Assembly: GCF_025398255.1 (NCBI RefSeq)
Contig: NZ_JAODNW010000003.1
Coordinates: 62,001 to 126,000, forward strand
DNA length: 64,000 nucleotides
Source of the DNA: Chelativorans intermedius
Lineage (GTDB): Bacteria > Pseudomonadota > Alphaproteobacteria > Rhizobiales > Rhizobiaceae
Direction: 5' to 3'
The notes under the pieces are model-generated. The model was not told where the DNA came from, ran no database searches, and worked only from the letters and a program-made list of their open reading frames with translations. Every line of letters begins with the position of its first letter. Within the stretch, counting starts at the first letter, position 1. Below are positions 35,861 through 46,454 of the stretch, in pieces. A program made the translations under genes and the position numbers.

Positions 35861-36400
35861 TTGTCTCGGCTTGAAGATCTGATCCTTCTTGAAACGAAGG
35901 ATGCTCGTTCCACATCAGAACTGGAAATTCTGGGTGCTGAGTTGGTGGCGCTTCGCGAAAAGCGGAGAGCGCGCGATGTGCAGGTGGCGATTGACGACCA
36001 TCAGGAGCGGATCGAGGGGACAGCGCGCTATCTGGAAGCTTTTCTTGTCGGCGATATGGGGGCGACCTATAACCTGAACAATCTCCATCAGGATCTGGAA
36101 GTCGAGTTGGCCGAGATCGGCATCAAGGAATATTTCGGCTTCGGGCGTTTCTATTCCAGCGGTGCGATGGTGATACATCTGCTCGACAGGCTTGGTGCAA
36201 GGGGACACAAGGAAGCCATTGCGGCCGGCAAGTCTCCGATGGACGCCCTGAGAGACGAATTGCGGTCGCGCGGCATTTCGGCGAATGTGGAGACGGTTAT
36301 CCGGCGGCTTGATCCACATGGCAGCCTGTATCGGCAGGCTGAAGAATGGGCGAGGGTGGCCGAGAACGAACCCGACATCTTCGCGGACGAGCGAACGTGA
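35861..36400 (+). pseudogene. C-terminal half of the split metallopeptidase-like protein
   Basis: About 180 residues in the same frame as the preceding HExxH fragment. If translated alone it could start at the TTG at 35861 after GAGAAG. EGTARYLEAFL (residues 52-62 of this part) resembles the helix that carries the third zinc-ligand Glu in gluzincin-type peptidases. The rest is helical and charged, with no hydrophobic anchor. As a separate protein it would lack the catalytic HExxH motif and the signal peptide, so a broken or readthrough gene is more plausible than a second independent gene. Confidence 0.5.
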
Positions 36401-36444
36401 TCGTCCGGCTTCCCGGCGCTGCCGTTCGGGTGTAAGGAAGCATC

Positions 36445-37086
36445 ATGGTTTTCGTGCCCGATCTCGCCGTGATCCTGCAGTTTGCAGCCGCCACCTTCGT
36501 TCTGGCGATCACGCCCGGCCCGGACATGACGTTGTTCGTCGGCCGCGCGCTGAGCCAGGGGCGGGCGGCCGGCTTTGCCTGCATGTTCGGCGCCATGACG
36601 GGCATTCTGGTGCACACCTGTCTGGTGGCGCTGGGGCTTTCGGCGCTGATCGTCGCGTCGCCGGAGGCCTTCCTGGCCCTGAAGATCTTCGGCGCCGGCT
36701 ATCTCGTGTGGTTGGCCTGGCAGGCCATCCGCCATGGTTCCGCCTTCTCGCCGGAGATGAAGGCAGGAGGCAGCCGCTCCCTGTTCCGCAACTGGGCGAC
36801 CGGCCTCGGCATCAATCTCCTCAACCCGAAGATCATCCTGTTCTTCATGACGTTCCTGCCGCAGTTCGTCTCGGCCAGCGACCCGCATGCCTCGGCGAAG
36901 CTGCTTTTCCTCGGTCTTCTCTTCATCCCGCTCGCCCTGCCGGTCACCGCGCCCATGGTGCTGGCGGCCGACGGTTTCGCACGGCTTTTGAAGAAGAGCC
37001 CGCGGGTCACGCGCGTGGTGGACTATCTGTTCGCCGGCGTCTTTTCGGCCTTTGCGCTGAAAATCCTGACGGCCCAGGCACGGTAG
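36445..37086 (+). CDS. LysE/RhtB-family amino-acid exporter
   Basis: The 213-residue inner-membrane protein has about six hydrophobic segments. The N-terminal motif FVLAITPGPDMTLFVGRALSQGRAAGF is diagnostic of the LysE/RhtB superfamily. Members export lysine, homoserine, threonine or related amino acids; the substrate here is unknown. AAGGAAG precedes the ATG. It ends before a hairpin and the convergent rlmN gene. Confidence 0.9.
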   Translation: MVFVPDLAVILQFAAATFVLAITPGPDMTLFVGRALSQGRAAGFACMFGAMTGILVHTCLVALGLSALIVASPEAFLALKIFGAGYLVWLAWQAIRHGSAFSPEMKAGGSRSLFRNWATGLGINLLNPKIILFFMTFLPQFVSASDPHASAKLLFLGLLFIPLALPVTAPMVLAADGFARLLKKSPRVTRVVDYLFAGVFSAFALKILTAQAR

Positions 37087-37122
37087 GAGGAAAGGCGCCC
37101 ACCGCGCGACGGGTCGGGCGGT

Positions 37123-37137
37123 CGGGCAAGCTGCCCG
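37123..37137. terminator. hairpin between convergent lysE-type and rlmN genes
   Basis: CGGGCA-AGC-TGCCCG forms a perfect 6-bp stem with 3-base loop, flanked by further CGGGCG copies, 13 bases beyond the rlmN stop. No T-run. Confidence 0.4.
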
Positions 37138-37149
37138 TCGGGCGAAGCC

Positions 37150-38379
37150 CTACTCGCCCCCGTGCCCGGCGATCATCATCGCTTCGAGCTTCAGCCGCTC
37201 GGCCTTCTTCAGCCGTTCGGAGGCCGACTTGAGCTGGCCGCAGGCAGCCAGGATGTCGCGCCCACGCGGAGTGCGGATGGGAGAGGCGTAGCCCGCGCGG
37301 TTGATCACTTCGGCAAAGCGCTCGATCTGCTCCCAGTCCGAACATTCATAGGCGCTGCCCGGCCAGGGATTGAAGGGGATGAGGTTGATCTTGGCCGGAA
37401 TGCCGCGCAGCAGGCGGACGAGCGCGCGCGCATCCTCGAGCGAGTCGTTGATGCCCTTCAGCATCACATATTCGAAGGTGATGCGTCGCGCGTTTGAAAG
37501 ACCCGGATAGGCCCGGCACGCCTCCAGAAGCTCCTTCAGCGGGTACTTCCTGTTGATGGGCACCAGCTCGTCGCGCAACTCGTCGCGCACGGCATGCAGC
37601 GAGATGGCGAGCATGACGCCGATCTCCTCGCCCGTGCGGTAGATCTCCGGTACCACGCCGGAGGTGGAAAGCGTAATGCGCCGCTTGGAAAGCGACAGGC
37701 CCTCGCCGTCGGAGGCAATCAGCAGCGCCTGCTTCACGTTCTCGAAATTGTAGAGCGGCTCCCCCATGCCCATCATGACGATGTTCGTCACCTTGCGGCC
37801 TTCCGCGGGCACGATTGCGCCGTCGGGCGTGTCGGCATCGGGAAAATCGCCCAGCCGGTCGCGGGCGACAAGAAGCTGGTCGAGAATCTCGCCGGCGGTC
37901 AGGTTGCGCACCATCTTCTGCGTGCCCGTGTGGCAGAAGGAGCAGGTGAGCGTGCAACCCACCTGGGAGGAGATGCACAGCGTGCCACGGCCCTCCTCGG
38001 GGATGTAGACCGTCTCCACCTCCACCGGCCGGCCGGCACCGCGCGGGGGAAAGCGCAGGAGCCACTTTCGCGTGCCGTCCTGGGAGATCTGCTCCTCGAC
38101 GATTTCCGGGCGGGCGATGGTGAAACGCTCATCCAGGGCGGCGCGCAGCTCCCTGGAGATGTTGAACATCTTCGAGAAATCCGAGACGCCGCGCACATAA
38201 AGCCAGTGCCAGAGCTGGCGCACGCGCATGCGGATCTGCCGTTCCGGCACGCCGAGGGAGGCAAGGGCTTCGCCCAGCGCCTCGCGCGAAAGGCCGATCA
38301 GCGATGTCTTTTCCGCCGCAGTGCCGGGCCGCAGCCGGGCGCGGCTTTCGGGCGTGGATGTGTCTACTGTCAAGGTCAT
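37150..38379 (-). CDS. rlmN: 23S rRNA (adenine(2503)-C(2))-methyltransferase
   Basis: This radical-SAM enzyme methylates A2503 of 23S rRNA and A37 of some tRNAs. The 409-residue protein has the 4Fe-4S motif C142-x3-C146-x2-C149 ([12 protein letters not shown]), the SAM-binding GMGEPL, and two catalytic Cys positions: C135 (TLCISSQ) and a C-terminal Cys in DILAACGQL. Length matches the alphaproteobacterial family. It is monocistronic and convergent to the LysE-type gene. Confidence 0.95.
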   Translation of the reverse strand: MTLTVDTSTPESRARLRPGTAAEKTSLIGLSREALGEALASLGVPERQIRMRVRQLWHWLYVRGVSDFSKMFNISRELRAALDERFTIARPEIVEEQISQDGTRKWLLRFPPRGAGRPVEVETVYIPEEGRGTLCISSQVGCTLTCSFCHTGTQKMVRNLTAGEILDQLLVARDRLGDFPDADTPDGAIVPAEGRKVTNIVMMGMGEPLYNFENVKQALLIASDGEGLSLSKRRITLSTSGVVPEIYRTGEEIGVMLAISLHAVRDELRDELVPINRKYPLKELLEACRAYPGLSNARRITFEYVMLKGINDSLEDARALVRLLRGIPAKINLIPFNPWPGSAYECSDWEQIERFAEVINRAGYASPIRTPRGRDILAACGQLKSASERLKKAERLKLEAMMIAGHGGE

Positions 38380-38458
38380 GATGCAGCAAATGCGTTTCGG
38401 GCGGCGCGGTGGCCGCCCGTTTCGGTCGGCGCTCTCATAGCACGCCCTGCGCGCTGCG

Positions 38459-39562
<1,104 letters not shown>

Positions 39563-39672
39563 CACTTTCCTCCGCGGTCATGTTTCGTGAGGATCCGCCG
39601 CCCGAAGTGGCGCGCGGTCTGCCTGTGTTTCTTCCACCTGCCGCCGCGGCCGTGTCCGGCCGGTGGGCGACA

Positions 39673-39684
39673 GGCAAGCTTGCC
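39673..39684 (-). promoter_or_regulatory. palindrome in the gap before the ATPase gene
   Basis: GGCAAGCTTGCC is a perfect 12-bp palindrome just after the second permease stop, in the 146-bp intercistronic gap before the ATPase. It may tune expression of the distal ATPase gene. Confidence 0.3.
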
Positions 39685-39708
39685 CCTCGCGGCTGTCACC
39701 ATGCAGTC

Positions 39709-40845
39709 TCAGCCCCCCTTGACGGAGCCGGCGAGCAGGCCCCGCACCAGATAGCGCTGCAACGCAAAGAAGACGATGATCGGCACGACGATGGCCACGA
39801 AGGCCGACGCCGTGAGGATCTCCCAGTTGCCGCCCCGCGAGCCCAGAAGCTCGCGCAGCCTGCCGGTCATGACGAGCTGCTCCTCGTTGTTGCCCAGGAA
39901 GACGGTCGCCACCAGAAGGTCGTTCCACACCCACAGGAACTGGAAGATGGCGAAGGAGGCGAGCGCCGGGAATGACAGGGGCAGCACGATCTTCCTGAAG
40001 ATCTCGAAATCCGAGGCACCGTCCACCCTGGCGCTCTCGATGATCTCGCGCGGCAGGCCGGCGATGTAGTTGCGCAGAAGATAGATGGCGAGCGGCAGGC
40101 CGAAGCCCGTGTGCGCCAGCCAGATGCCGATATAGGACTTGCCGATGCCGACGTCGTTGTAGAGCCGCAGGAGCGGGATGAGCGACATCTGCAGCGGCAC
40201 GACCAGCAGGCCCACCACCGTCGCCAGCAAGAGAGCGCGGCCCGGAAACTGCATCCAGGAAAGCGCGTAGGCCGCATAGGCGGCAATGAGGATGGGGATC
40301 ACCGTTGCCGGAATGGTCACCGTCAGCGTGTTGATGAAGCTCTGGCCGATGCCCTCGGAGAACAGCACCGTCCTGTAGTTGTCGAGCGTGAATTTCGGCG
40401 GCTCCAGCGAGGTGACGAAAATGCGCTCGCCGCGCCTGCCCTCGGGCTGCTCCTCGAAGGCGAGCACATAGTCGCCGTTCTTGTCCACGGTGAGCGTGCC
40501 GCCGCCGCGCATCTCGGCCTGGGTGCCGGGCTCGAACTCCGAGGGCCGCTGGATGGAGACCCCGAAGGCGCTGATGCGACCCGATCCCCCCTCGAAGACA
40601 TTGCCGCGCAGCACCCACCGGCCGTCTTCTTCCACGGCATCGGCGGGTGGCGCGGTGCGCGCGACGATGTTCTGCTCGGAGGGGAAAAGGGCCGTCCACC
40701 AGCCGCTGACGGCGATCTGATCCTTGTCCCGCAAGGAAGAGATGAGAATGCCAAAGGTGGGCACCGTCCAGATCACCACAAGCAGAAGGACAGTGAGGTT
40801 GACGGCCCAGACCAGGGCAGGGCGCTTGCCGACGGCCGTGCTCAT
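39709..40845 (-). CDS. carbohydrate ABC transporter permease (AglG/MalG type)
   Basis: The 378-residue permease has a first membrane helix, a periplasmic insertion of about 120 residues (with SGRISAFGVSIQ and similar beta-rich sequence), then five helices. The EAA coupling loop reads ESARVDGASDFEIFRKIVLPL. The extended periplasmic region is typical of AglG-like subunits of alpha-glucoside importers. The ATG at 40845 overlaps the stop of the first permease gene (ATGA). Confidence 0.9.
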   Translation of the reverse strand: MSTAVGKRPALVWAVNLTVLLLVVIWTVPTFGILISSLRDKDQIAVSGWWTALFPSEQNIVARTAPPADAVEEDGRWVLRGNVFEGGSGRISAFGVSIQRPSEFEPGTQAEMRGGGTLTVDKNGDYVLAFEEQPEGRRGERIFVTSLEPPKFTLDNYRTVLFSEGIGQSFINTLTVTIPATVIPILIAAYAAYALSWMQFPGRALLLATVVGLLVVPLQMSLIPLLRLYNDVGIGKSYIGIWLAHTGFGLPLAIYLLRNYIAGLPREIIESARVDGASDFEIFRKIVLPLSFPALASFAIFQFLWVWNDLLVATVFLGNNEEQLVMTGRLRELLGSRGGNWEILTASAFVAIVVPIIVFFALQRYLVRGLLAGSVKGG

Positions 40846-41993
40846 TTCATGTCCTTTCGTGCTTCGCGGATGTTCCAGATCATGATCGGCACGACCATGA
40901 TCATGATGATGAGGGCGATGGTCGAGGCGCGGCCGAAATCGAGCCCGCGGAACATCCAGTCGAACATGTAGTTGGCCAGAACCTGGGTGCCCCACTGGCC
41001 GTTGGTCATCGTCAGAACGATGTCGAAGATCTTCAGCACGAGAATGGTGATGGTGGTCCACACCACGGCGATGGTGCCCCAGATCTGCGGCACCTTGATC
41101 TTGTAGAAGATCTGGAAGGGCGATGCCCCGTCGATGATCGCCGCCTCGATGGTCTCCTCGGGAATGCCGCGCAGCGCAGCCGAAAGGATGACCATGGCGA
41201 AGCCGGTCTGAATCCAGATGAGCACCACCATCAGGAAGAAATTGTTCCACAGGGGAATGGTGAGCCAGGCCTGCGGCTCGCCGCCCATGCTCGTGACGAT
41301 GGCGTTGAGAACGCCGATCTGCTCGGTGCCCGGCGGGCGATAGTCGTAGATGAACTTCCAGATCACGCTGGCGCCGACGAAGGAAATCGCCATGGGCATG
41401 AAGATCAGGCTCTTGGCGATGTTGCCCCAGGCGATGCGGTCTGTCAGTGCCGCGGCGATCAGGCCGAAGAAGGTGGCGGCGGCCGGCACCACGATGAGCC
41501 AGAGAATGTTGTTGCGCATGCTCTCGCGGAAGCCGTCGTCAGCCGCCAGCCATTCGTAGTTCGACGTGCCCACCCAGGCCTGCCCGGTGGGGCCGTGAAA
41601 GCTCAGCCAGATGGAGTTGATGACGGGATAGACCAGGTACAGCGTCAGGATGACGATCGCCGGGCCCAGGAACAGCCAGGGGCGGATGGCGTTCGCCTTG
41701 GTCAGATTGGCCGCGATATTGGCGCCGGACGCCGGATAGATGGTGTCGAGAATACGGTTGGAGCCCCAGAAATAGCCGAAGCAGGCCGCAACGCCGAGCA
41801 CCATGACCGCCACCGCACCGATCAGCTTGTAGGCGGGCAGGACAAGGCTGATGAGAAAGTAGGCGCCGGCAGCGAAGGCCACGCTGACCACGATGCCCGC
41901 AACCATGATGAAGAGGGTGAGGAGCGCGGTTGTGAAAAGCGATCCCAGTTCGGATGCGGATGCCGATGGCCCCGCCGTCGTCGATACTGCCAC
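40842..41993 (-). CDS. carbohydrate ABC transporter permease (AglF/MalF type)
   Basis: The 383-residue permease has two extra N-terminal helices (about 15-80) before the usual six, with PWLFLGPAIVILTLYLVYPVINSIWLSF as the conserved first core helix. The EAA loop is EAAIIDGASPFQIFYKIKVPQIW. The GTG start at 41993 has GGAGG eight bases upstream. It pairs with the AglG-type permease that overlaps its stop. Confidence 0.9.
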   Translation of the reverse strand: MAVSTTAGPSASASELGSLFTTALLTLFIMVAGIVVSVAFAAGAYFLISLVLPAYKLIGAVAVMVLGVAACFGYFWGSNRILDTIYPASGANIAANLTKANAIRPWLFLGPAIVILTLYLVYPVINSIWLSFHGPTGQAWVGTSNYEWLAADDGFRESMRNNILWLIVVPAAATFFGLIAAALTDRIAWGNIAKSLIFMPMAISFVGASVIWKFIYDYRPPGTEQIGVLNAIVTSMGGEPQAWLTIPLWNNFFLMVVLIWIQTGFAMVILSAALRGIPEETIEAAIIDGASPFQIFYKIKVPQIWGTIAVVWTTITILVLKIFDIVLTMTNGQWGTQVLANYMFDWMFRGLDFGRASTIALIIMIMVVPIMIWNIREARKDMK

Positions 41994-42102
41994 TGTTCAG
42001 CCCTCCGGCTGAGCGGACGCTTCGTCTTCGTGCCGCGAGGTCCGCTCTCGCTTGGTTGTAGGGAATGCGGTGCGGCGGGCCGCCTTTCCCGGTTTTTCTT
42101 CT

Positions 42103-42135
42103 GCCGGACGGGCGCCGCCTGGGCGCCTGTCCGGC
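42103..42135 (-). promoter_or_regulatory. strong intercistronic stem-loop after the binding-protein gene
   Basis: GCCGGACGGGCGCC (42103-42116) pairs with GGCGCCTGTCCGGC (42122-42135) with one wobble over 14 bp and a 5-base loop. On the minus-strand transcript it lies 14 bases after the binding-protein stop, with no T-run beyond. It is positioned to stabilise the binding-protein message, like intercistronic elements after other sugar binding-protein genes. Confidence 0.6.
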
Positions 42136-42149
42136 CGCTGCCGGGGCAG

Positions 42150-43505
42150 CTACTTGATGGCGTCCCACTCCCTCTGGATGTCGCCAGTCACCTCCTCGGC
42201 GGACTTGCCGCTTACATAGTCGACCATGCCGGTCCAGAACGCACCGGCGCCGATGCGTCCGGGCATCAGATCGGATGCGTCGAAGCGGAAGGTGGTGGCA
42301 TTGGTGAGGATTTCGCCCTGCTTCTTGAGCGCATCGTTGGCGTAGGCATCCGGGTTCACCTTGGTGAACGGGGTGAGGAAACCGGATTGCGCCATCCACA
42401 GTTCATGCGCGATCGGCGTCTTCAGGAACTCGATGAAGGCGCGCGCCGCCTCCGAATCCGCGGTGATGGCAAACAGCGTACCCGCACCCAGAACCGGATT
42501 GCCGAGATCCTTGTCCCCATAGGGCGGGAAGTAGAAGAAGTCGGCATCCACGCCAAGCTCGGTCCCCTCGGGGAAGAAGCTGGGAATGAAGGAGGCCTGG
42601 CGGTGCATGTAGCATCCGGGCGGGAAGGAGAAGAGCCCCGCCGGGCTGTCGCGGAAGTCGGTGGAGGCTACGGCCTTGGCGCCGCCGGCGACAAAGTCGT
42701 CGTTCCTGGCGAACCAGCCGAACTCCTCGATGGCGGCGACCACCCGCTCGTCGTTGAAGGGGATCTCGTTCGTCACCCACTGGTCATAGACTTCCGGCGG
42801 CTGCGTGCGCAGCATCAGGTCCTCCACCCAGTCGGTGGCCGGCCAGCCGGTGGCGCCGCCGGAGCCGAGGCCGATGCACCAGGGGGTGCCACCATCGGCG
42901 ACGATCTGCTCGGTGAGCGCCTTCAGCTCTTCCATGGTCTGCGGCACTTCGTAGCCGGCATCCTCGAAATTCTCCGGCACGTACCAGACGAGCGACTTGA
43001 CGTCGATCTTATAGGGGAAGGCGAAGAGCTGAGCATTGCCGTCCTTGTCGGGATAGGTGCTCAGATCGACCCAGGACTGGCCGGCCGCATAGTTCTCACG
43101 CAGCCAGTCCGCCGTTTCCCCGCCGAGCGGGGTCAGGTAGCCCTGGGCGGCCAGGTTGGCGGCCAGGCCGGGCTGCGGAAACACCGCCACGTTCGGGGCG
43201 CTGCCGGCTTGTGCATCGATGACGATCTGCTGCTCGAAGGAATCGGAGCCCGAATAGGCGACATCGGCACCCGTCGCCTCCTCGAAATAGGCGACGATCG
43301 ACTCGATCAGCTCCTTGTCGGGGCCGAGCCAGGGGCCGAAAAGGGTCATCTCCTGGCCGGAGAGGTCGTACCGGGCAGCGAAGTCCTCGAAGCTTTGCCA
43401 GTTGAAGCGGCTGTCCTCGCCGGGTGCAAATTTCAGATTCTGCGCCATGGCGGTGCTGCAGAAAAGCACCAGCGCGCAGGCGCCGGCAACGGTCTGTTTC
43501 CTCAT
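42150..43505 (-). CDS. carbohydrate ABC transporter substrate-binding protein (AglE type)
   Basis: The 451-residue periplasmic binding protein has a signal peptide (1-22, ending STAMA/Q), then the type 1 extracellular solute-binding fold (ESIVAYFEEATGADVAYSGSDSFEQQIVID). Aromatic residues in the pocket region (GGATGWPATDWVEDL) suit an oligosaccharide. The start at 43505 gives five-base spacing to GGAGG; the adjacent ATG at 43508 is equally possible. First gene of the glucoside operon, opposite a LacI regulator. Confidence 0.9.
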   Translation of the reverse strand: MRKQTVAGACALVLFCSTAMAQNLKFAPGEDSRFNWQSFEDFAARYDLSGQEMTLFGPWLGPDKELIESIVAYFEEATGADVAYSGSDSFEQQIVIDAQAGSAPNVAVFPQPGLAANLAAQGYLTPLGGETADWLRENYAAGQSWVDLSTYPDKDGNAQLFAFPYKIDVKSLVWYVPENFEDAGYEVPQTMEELKALTEQIVADGGTPWCIGLGSGGATGWPATDWVEDLMLRTQPPEVYDQWVTNEIPFNDERVVAAIEEFGWFARNDDFVAGGAKAVASTDFRDSPAGLFSFPPGCYMHRQASFIPSFFPEGTELGVDADFFYFPPYGDKDLGNPVLGAGTLFAITADSEAARAFIEFLKTPIAHELWMAQSGFLTPFTKVNPDAYANDALKKQGEILTNATTFRFDASDLMPGRIGAGAFWTGMVDYVSGKSAEEVTGDIQREWDAIK

Positions 43506-43811
43506 CATTTCCTCCACTCGCAGCCTTATGCCTTCGGCCAAGGCTCGACAAATTGATTTTCGAGCGGCGCCCCGCTCCCTGAAAGACATGGCCCAAAACT
43601 CAAAGCGCTTTGGGGTTTCTAGCATTGTGCCTTGAAAAACACGAGTCAAGATGCCCGTTGGGCGGGTGCACGATTTTGTCTTTTCCCATCATATGTTGTG
43701 CGATCCCGATGGCCCACGTGCAAGCCGGAGGGTCATATGCAGGCTTGATTTGCCGGCAGCGGTGCGAAATAGTTCAAAGCGCTTTGAAGGGAAGGGGATG
43801 GCGGTCCGGCG
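43506..43811. promoter_or_regulatory. divergent promoter region of the glucoside operon and LacI regulator
   Basis: This 306-bp gap holds no gene. It contains two LacI-type operators: CAAAGCGCTTTG at 43601-43612 on the transporter side and the perfect 16-bp palindrome TTCAAAGCGCTTTGAA at 43773-43788 on the regulator side, about 170 bases apart. This spacing would allow looping repression of both promoters. Binding of the LacI-family protein at 43812 is inferred. Confidence 0.75.
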
Positions 43812-44900
43812 ATGGCGCGCGATACGATCAATCTTCGCAGGCTCTCGGAGGTGCTGGGGCTTTCCCAGACCACGGTTTCGCGCGCGCTCAACGGGTTTCC
43901 CGAGGTCAACGAGAAGACGCGGGCGCGCGTTGTGGAGGCGGCGCGGCGGCTCAATTACCGGCCGAGCGCCAGCGCGGCCAGCCTTGCCACCGGCAGGGCC
44001 TGTGCCATCGGCCATGTGGTGCCGCTGGCCGAGCACATGATGATCAATCCGCATTTCTGCGACTTCCTGGCCGGGGCGGGCGAGGTCTATGCGCAGTTCG
44101 GCTACGAGATGCTGCTGCGCGTCGTGGCGCAGCCGCAGGAAACCGATGTCTACCGCGATTTCGCAAGCCGCGGGCGGGTCGACGGGGTTGTCGTGCACGG
44201 GCCGTTGACCGGGGATCCACGCATACCGCTGTTGAAGTCGCTGGGCCTGCCCTTCGTCGTTCATGGCCGCTGTGACGACGGCGGCGGCGACTACTCCTGG
44301 CTCGACGTCAACAATCGGCGGGCCTTCAGCCGCGCCACCGATTTCCTCGCCGATCTCGGGCATCGGCGCATCGCGCTCATCAACGGGCTGGAGGCGATGA
44401 ACTTCGCCTATCGGCGGCGGCAGGGATACGAATCGGCGCTTGCCGCGCGGGGGCTGGAGCGGGACCCGGCGCTGGTCTTCAGCGAAGACATGGTCGAGCC
44501 GTATGGCTACCGCGTGGCGCGGCAGATGTTCACCGGCCCCAACCCGCCGACCGCCGTTCTCGTCTCCAGCGTGCTGCCGGCGATGGGCCTGGTGCGGGCG
44601 CTGGGCGAGCTCGGCCTGCGGCCGGGTGCGGATGTCTCCATCATCGCCTTCGACGACTGCCTCTCCTTCCTTCAGCCGGGCGGCGAGGCGAAGGCGCGGG
44701 AGGTGCCGTTTCTGACCGTCATGCGCTCTTCCATCCGCGAGGCCGGGCGTCGGGTGGCGGAGATGATCCTCGAGCAGATCGCGGCACCCGAGACGGGCCC
44801 GCGCCATGAGCTGTGGGAGGCCGAACTGGTGATCGGCCGGAGCACCGCACCGTGCCGAAGGCAGCGTGCGCCTCTTTCCGCGGCGGCAAAAAGCTGGTAA
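43812..44900 (+). CDS. LacI-family transcriptional regulator (AglR type)
   Basis: The 362-residue repressor has the LacI helix-turn-helix and hinge (NLRRLSEVLGLSQTTVSRALNGFPEVNEKTRARVVEAARRLNYRPSASA) and a periplasmic-binding-protein-like sensor domain. It lies between two CAAAGCGCTTTG operators and the GH1 gene, with the ABC operon divergent, so it probably represses uptake and hydrolysis of a glucoside until the sugar binds. No strong ribosome site is visible before the ATG. Confidence 0.9.
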   Translation: MARDTINLRRLSEVLGLSQTTVSRALNGFPEVNEKTRARVVEAARRLNYRPSASAASLATGRACAIGHVVPLAEHMMINPHFCDFLAGAGEVYAQFGYEMLLRVVAQPQETDVYRDFASRGRVDGVVVHGPLTGDPRIPLLKSLGLPFVVHGRCDDGGGDYSWLDVNNRRAFSRATDFLADLGHRRIALINGLEAMNFAYRRRQGYESALAARGLERDPALVFSEDMVEPYGYRVARQMFTGPNPPTAVLVSSVLPAMGLVRALGELGLRPGADVSIIAFDDCLSFLQPGGEAKAREVPFLTVMRSSIREAGRRVAEMILEQIAAPETGPRHELWEAELVIGRSTAPCRRQRAPLSAAAKSW

Positions 44901-44947
44901 CGCCCCGGAAAACCCGACAGCCAGGCCACGTTGCGAAGGACATGTCC

Positions 44948-46306
44948 ATGAGCGAGCGCACAGCGAGCAGGGATGTAATCGATTACAAGCGCGCGGATTT
45001 CCCACCCGGCTTCAAGTTCGGCGTCGCGGCGTCGAGCTATCAGATCGAGGGGTCGAGCTTCGGCGGCTGCGGCACCTCGCATTGGGATACCTTCGCGGCG
45101 ACACCGGGCAACACCGCGCGGGGCGAGGACGGCTCGGTGGCCTGCGATCACTATCACCGCTGGCCGCAGGACCTCGACCTGGTCAGCGATGCCGGCCTCG
45201 ACTGCTATCGCTTCTCCGTCTCCTGGGCGCGCGTGCTGCCCGAGGGCAGGGGCAAGCCCAACCCGCAGGGGCTCGACTTCTACGACCGCCTGGTCGACGG
45301 CATGCTGGAACGCGGCATCGAGCCCTTCGCCACGCTCTACCACTGGGACCTGCCGGCACCGCTCGCCGATCTCGGCGGCTGGCGCAACCGCGACATCGCA
45401 TCGTGGTTCGCCGAGTATACGGAGGTGGTCGGCCGGCGCCTCGGCGATCGGCTGGCAGCCACGGCACCCATCAACGAGCCCTGGTGCGTGGCCTGGCTCA
45501 GCCATTTCATGGGCCTTCACGCGCCGGGGCTGCGCGACATTCGCGCCGCGGCGCGCGCCATGCACCACGTGCTGCTCGCCCATGGCCGTTCGCTCCAGGC
45601 AATGCGTGCGCTGGGCATGAAGAATCTGGGCATCGTCACCAATTTCGAGTATGCCGCGCCGGCCGATGACAGCCCCGAGGCGCAGGCTGCGGCGCGGCTT
45701 TACGACGGCATCTACAATCGCTGGTTCCTCGACGGCGTGTTCAAGAGGGCCTATCCGGCGGAGGTGCTTGCGGGCCTCGGCCCGCACATGCCCGTGAACT
45801 ACCAGGACGATTTCGAGGTTATCGCGACGCCCGTCGACTGGGTGGGCATCAACTACTACACGCGCAAGCTCATCGCGCCCGATGGCAGCAGGCAGTTTCC
45901 GGCGCTCAAGGAGGTGGAGGGGCCGCTGCCCAAGACGCTGATGGATTGGGAGATCTATCCCGAGGGCCTGTCCTTCTTCATCCGCCGCGTGCACGAGGAC
46001 TACGCCCGGGGCCTGCCCATCTATGTCACGGAGAACGGCATGGCCTCGCCGGATCGCATCGAGGGGAGCAGGGTGGACGATCCCGACCGGATCGAGTTCC
46101 TCAACCGGCATCTGGGGGAGGTGCGCCGCGCCGTAGAGGACGGCATCCCGCTCAAGGGATATTTCGTCTGGTCGTTGATGGACAATTACGAATGGGCGCT
46201 TGGCTACGAGAAGCGTTTCGGCCTCGTGCATGTCGATTTCCAGACACTGGAGCGCACTCCCAAGGCCTCCTGGCATGCCCTGAAGGAGGCGCTTGCGCCG
46301 CGCTGA
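44948..46306 (+). CDS. beta-glucosidase, glycoside hydrolase family 1
   Basis: This cytoplasmic retaining glycosidase has 452 residues. Acid/base Glu is E177 (PINEPW), nucleophile Glu is E362 (YVTENGM), and the glycone-binding QIEG and NYYTRK motifs are intact. It would release glucose (or galactose/fucose) from imported beta-glucosides such as cellobiose. The ATG at 44948 gives seven-base spacing to GAAGGA; 44942 is possible. It lies 47 bases after the LacI gene and probably shares its transcript. This implies that the adjacent AglEFGK-like importer carries beta-glucosides even though its relatives carry alpha-glucosides. Confidence 0.94.
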   Translation: MSERTASRDVIDYKRADFPPGFKFGVAASSYQIEGSSFGGCGTSHWDTFAATPGNTARGEDGSVACDHYHRWPQDLDLVSDAGLDCYRFSVSWARVLPEGRGKPNPQGLDFYDRLVDGMLERGIEPFATLYHWDLPAPLADLGGWRNRDIASWFAEYTEVVGRRLGDRLAATAPINEPWCVAWLSHFMGLHAPGLRDIRAAARAMHHVLLAHGRSLQAMRALGMKNLGIVTNFEYAAPADDSPEAQAAARLYDGIYNRWFLDGVFKRAYPAEVLAGLGPHMPVNYQDDFEVIATPVDWVGINYYTRKLIAPDGSRQFPALKEVEGPLPKTLMDWEIYPEGLSFFIRRVHEDYARGLPIYVTENGMASPDRIEGSRVDDPDRIEFLNRHLGEVRRAVEDGIPLKGYFVWSLMDNYEWALGYEKRFGLVHVDFQTLERTPKASWHALKEALAPR

Positions 46307-46326
46307 ACGGGGCCGTTCCGAAACAG

Positions 46327-46361
46327 GCCGGGCCTTGGCAGAATGCCGCTTGCGGCCCGGC
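46327..46361 (+). terminator. hairpin after the beta-glucosidase gene
   Basis: GCCGGGCC (46327-46334) pairs with GGCCCGGC (46354-46361); the loop contains a nested GGCA/TGCC pair. It begins 20 bases after the GH1 stop. No T-run. Confidence 0.45.
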
Positions 46362-46454
46362 AGCATCGGTTGCGGAAAAAGCCTTGAGGATTTGCACCGC
46401 GTGCCGCGCGCGCATAGAAAGGGGCGATCTCAACCCGCCCTGGAGTGAAGCGAC

